DNA of 64,000 nucleotides from Morganella psychrotolerans (GTDB lineage Bacteria; Pseudomonadota; Gammaproteobacteria; Enterobacterales; Enterobacteriaceae): NCBI RefSeq assembly GCF_001676155.1, contig NZ_LZEW01000030.1, positions 124,001 to 188,000 of the forward strand, read 5' to 3'. Shown piece by piece: positions 63,034 to 64,000 of this stretch (position 1 is its first letter; each line of letters starts with the position of its first letter). The notes under the pieces were generated by a model. It saw only the letters and a program-made list of their open reading frames with translations, ran no database searches and was not told where the DNA came from. The position numbers and the translations under genes were made by a program.

Positions 63034-63303
63034 ATGAAATGTCATCGTCTTAATGAAGTTATTGAACTTCTGCACCCTGTCTGGCAGCAGCACTCTGATC
63101 TGAATCTGATGCAGATGTTGCAAATGCTGGCAGATGAAGCCGGGTTTGAGGGCGAACTGTCTGATCTGACTGATGATATTCTGATTTACCACCTGAAAAT
63201 GCGCGGATCTGATGCAACGGCTGAAATTCCGGGGCTGAAAAAAGATTACGAAGACGATTTTAAAACCGCGCTGTTACGTGCACGCGGCATTATCAAAGAG
63301 TAA
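63034..63303 (+). CDS. yihD: DUF1040 protein YihD
   Basis: An 89-residue cytoplasmic protein, the E. coli length, beginning [26 protein letters not shown] precedes ATG 63034. The in-frame ATG at 62863 would start inside an ERIC element and is rejected. srkA follows six bases later, so the two are one operon. In E. coli yihD-srkA leads to dsbA. Function unknown. Confidence 0.95.
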   Translation: MKCHRLNEVIELLHPVWQQHSDLNLMQMLQMLADEAGFEGELSDLTDDILIYHLKMRGSDATAEIPGLKKDYEDDFKTALLRARGIIKE

Positions 63304-63309
63304 AGAGTA

Positions 63310-64000
63310 ATGCAGACTATCACACCGCCGGTTTTTACCTTTCAGGATTTCCGGCCTGATCGTCTGATAGACAGTCTGAGCCGTTACGGTATCTGGCTGG
63401 ACTCCGGTTTAACCGAGCTGAACAGCTACGAAAACCGGGTCTATCAGTTTATGGATGAAAACCGCACCCGTTATGTGGTGAAATTTTATCGTCCCGCGCG
63501 CTGGAGTGAGCAGCAGATCCGCGAGGAGCATGAGCTGACACTGTCTCTGGCTGATGCCGGGTTGCCGGTCGCCGCCCCGCTGGTGTTTGATGGCGAAACC
63601 TTGCTGTCGCAGGACGGGTATATGTTCGCGCTCTTTCCGTCGATAGGCGGGCGGGCGTATGAAACGGATAATATTGACCAGTTGGAAAGTACCGGGCGTT
63701 TGCTCGGACGACTGCATCAGATTGGACGGGAGCGTGAGTTTCAGTACCGTCCGTCGATTACGTCGCAGGAGTATCTGATAGCTCCCCGGGAGATCCTTGC
63801 AGAATGCCCGCTTATTCCTAAAAAAGTGCGGAGCAGCTTTTTACAGGCGCTGGATACCCTGATCGCGGAGGTAACTGCGCGCTGGACCGGCGAATGGCAA
63901 TCTATCCGGTTACACGGCGATTGCCATCCGGGAAATATTTTGTGGCGTGATGAGCGTGGCTGGTCGATTTCGACGATGCCCGCAACGGACCGGCAGTGCA
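63310..64000 (+). CDS. srkA: Stress response kinase A (SrkA/YihE), 3' end outside window, frameshift near 63963
   Basis: A Ser/Thr protein kinase of the choline-kinase fold that protects E. coli from MazEF-linked death. 217 residues match the family from MQTITPPVFTF, through LNSYENRVYQF and RYVVKFYRP, to the catalytic loop LHGDCHPGNILWRD. The frame then reads GWSISTMPATDRQ, whereas the next frame from 63963 reads VDFDDARNGPAV, the conserved metal-binding segment. One extra G at TGG 63961-63963 would restore GWVDFDDARNG. So one base is missing, by error or mutation. Confidence 0.9.
   Translation, partial: MQTITPPVFTFQDFRPDRLIDSLSRYGIWLDSGLTELNSYENRVYQFMDENRTRYVVKFYRPARWSEQQIREEHELTLSLADAGLPVAAPLVFDGETLLSQDGYMFALFPSIGGRAYETDNIDQLESTGRLLGRLHQIGREREFQYRPSITSQEYLIAPREILAECPLIPKKVRSSFLQALDTLIAEVTARWTGEWQSIRLHGDCHPGNILWRDERGWSISTMPATDRQC

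Overview
The window is chromosomal DNA of an enterobacterial gammaproteobacterium. The order of core genes follows Escherichia coli blocks around 79-87 min (pst-phoU; yihI-hemN-glnG-glnL-glnA-typA-yihX-dtd-fabY; yicH-xanP-gltS-recG-trmH-spoT-rpoZ-gmk-ligB-yicG; yidR-yidQ; tag; glyQS; proM tRNA; dppABCDF; yhjJ; yhjD; rlmJ-gor; mobAB-yihD-srkA), but the blocks are joined differently. Protein divergence, the many ERIC-type repeats and the accessory genes suggest Morganellaceae, most likely Morganella. That genus call is inference from memory and was not checked by a search.

Layout. 1-2.9 kb: end of the Pst phosphate transporter operon with phoU. 3.1-5.6 kb: an amino-acid ABC importer without its own ATPase. 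5.8-7.2 kb: adenine permease behind a PurR box. 7.3-8.8 kb: a GT39-type membrane glycosyltransferase. 9.1-11.7 kb: yihI, a SemiSWEET transporter and hemN. 11.7-16.1 kb: the nitrogen-control operon glnA-glnL-glnG (minus strand) with sigma-54 and NtrC sites. 16.4-20.6 kb: typA, yihX, dtd, fabY. 20.7-25.4 kb: yicH, xanP (PurR box) and gltS. 25.6-31.5 kb: gmk-rpoZ-spoT-trmH-recG on the minus strand. 31.8-37.1 kb: ligB, yicG, yidR, yidQ, tag. 37.3-40.3 kb: glyQS. 40.4-43.7 kb: a two-partner secretion pair arranged divergently around tRNA-Pro. 44.2-50 kb: dppABCDF. 50.2-55.4 kb: a PdeK remnant, yhjJ, a serine hydrolase, a tautomerase and yhjD. 55.7-56.9 kb: a small AT-rich accessory pair. 56.9-59.8 kb: a DUF1090 gene, rlmJ, gorA. 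60.1-61.4 kb: a microcin-like peptide, idi and an HdeA-like gene. 61.6-64 kb: fused mobAB, yihD, srkA.

Three things stand out. First, a 59-codon gene at 60137-60316 encodes a peptide with a double-glycine leader of the class II microcin type; no exporter or immunity gene is recognisable beside it. Second, at least ten reading-frame breaks fall in or near homopolymers, eight of them an extra base in runs of A, T or G, affecting xanP, fabY, dppF, the TpsA gene (three times) and two accessory genes; yihI and srkA look one base short. The uniform direction points to sequencing over-calls or very recent decay. Third, ERIC-like elements occur in two subfamilies, and a truncated copy supplies the last codons of yhjD.

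Regulatory logic that can be read directly: NtrC palindromes and a sigma-54 promoter at glnA and an NtrC site before glnL; near-consensus PurR boxes before both purine permeases; a CRP-like palindrome before typA; and a strong promoter with a GC-rich discriminator before the tRNA.
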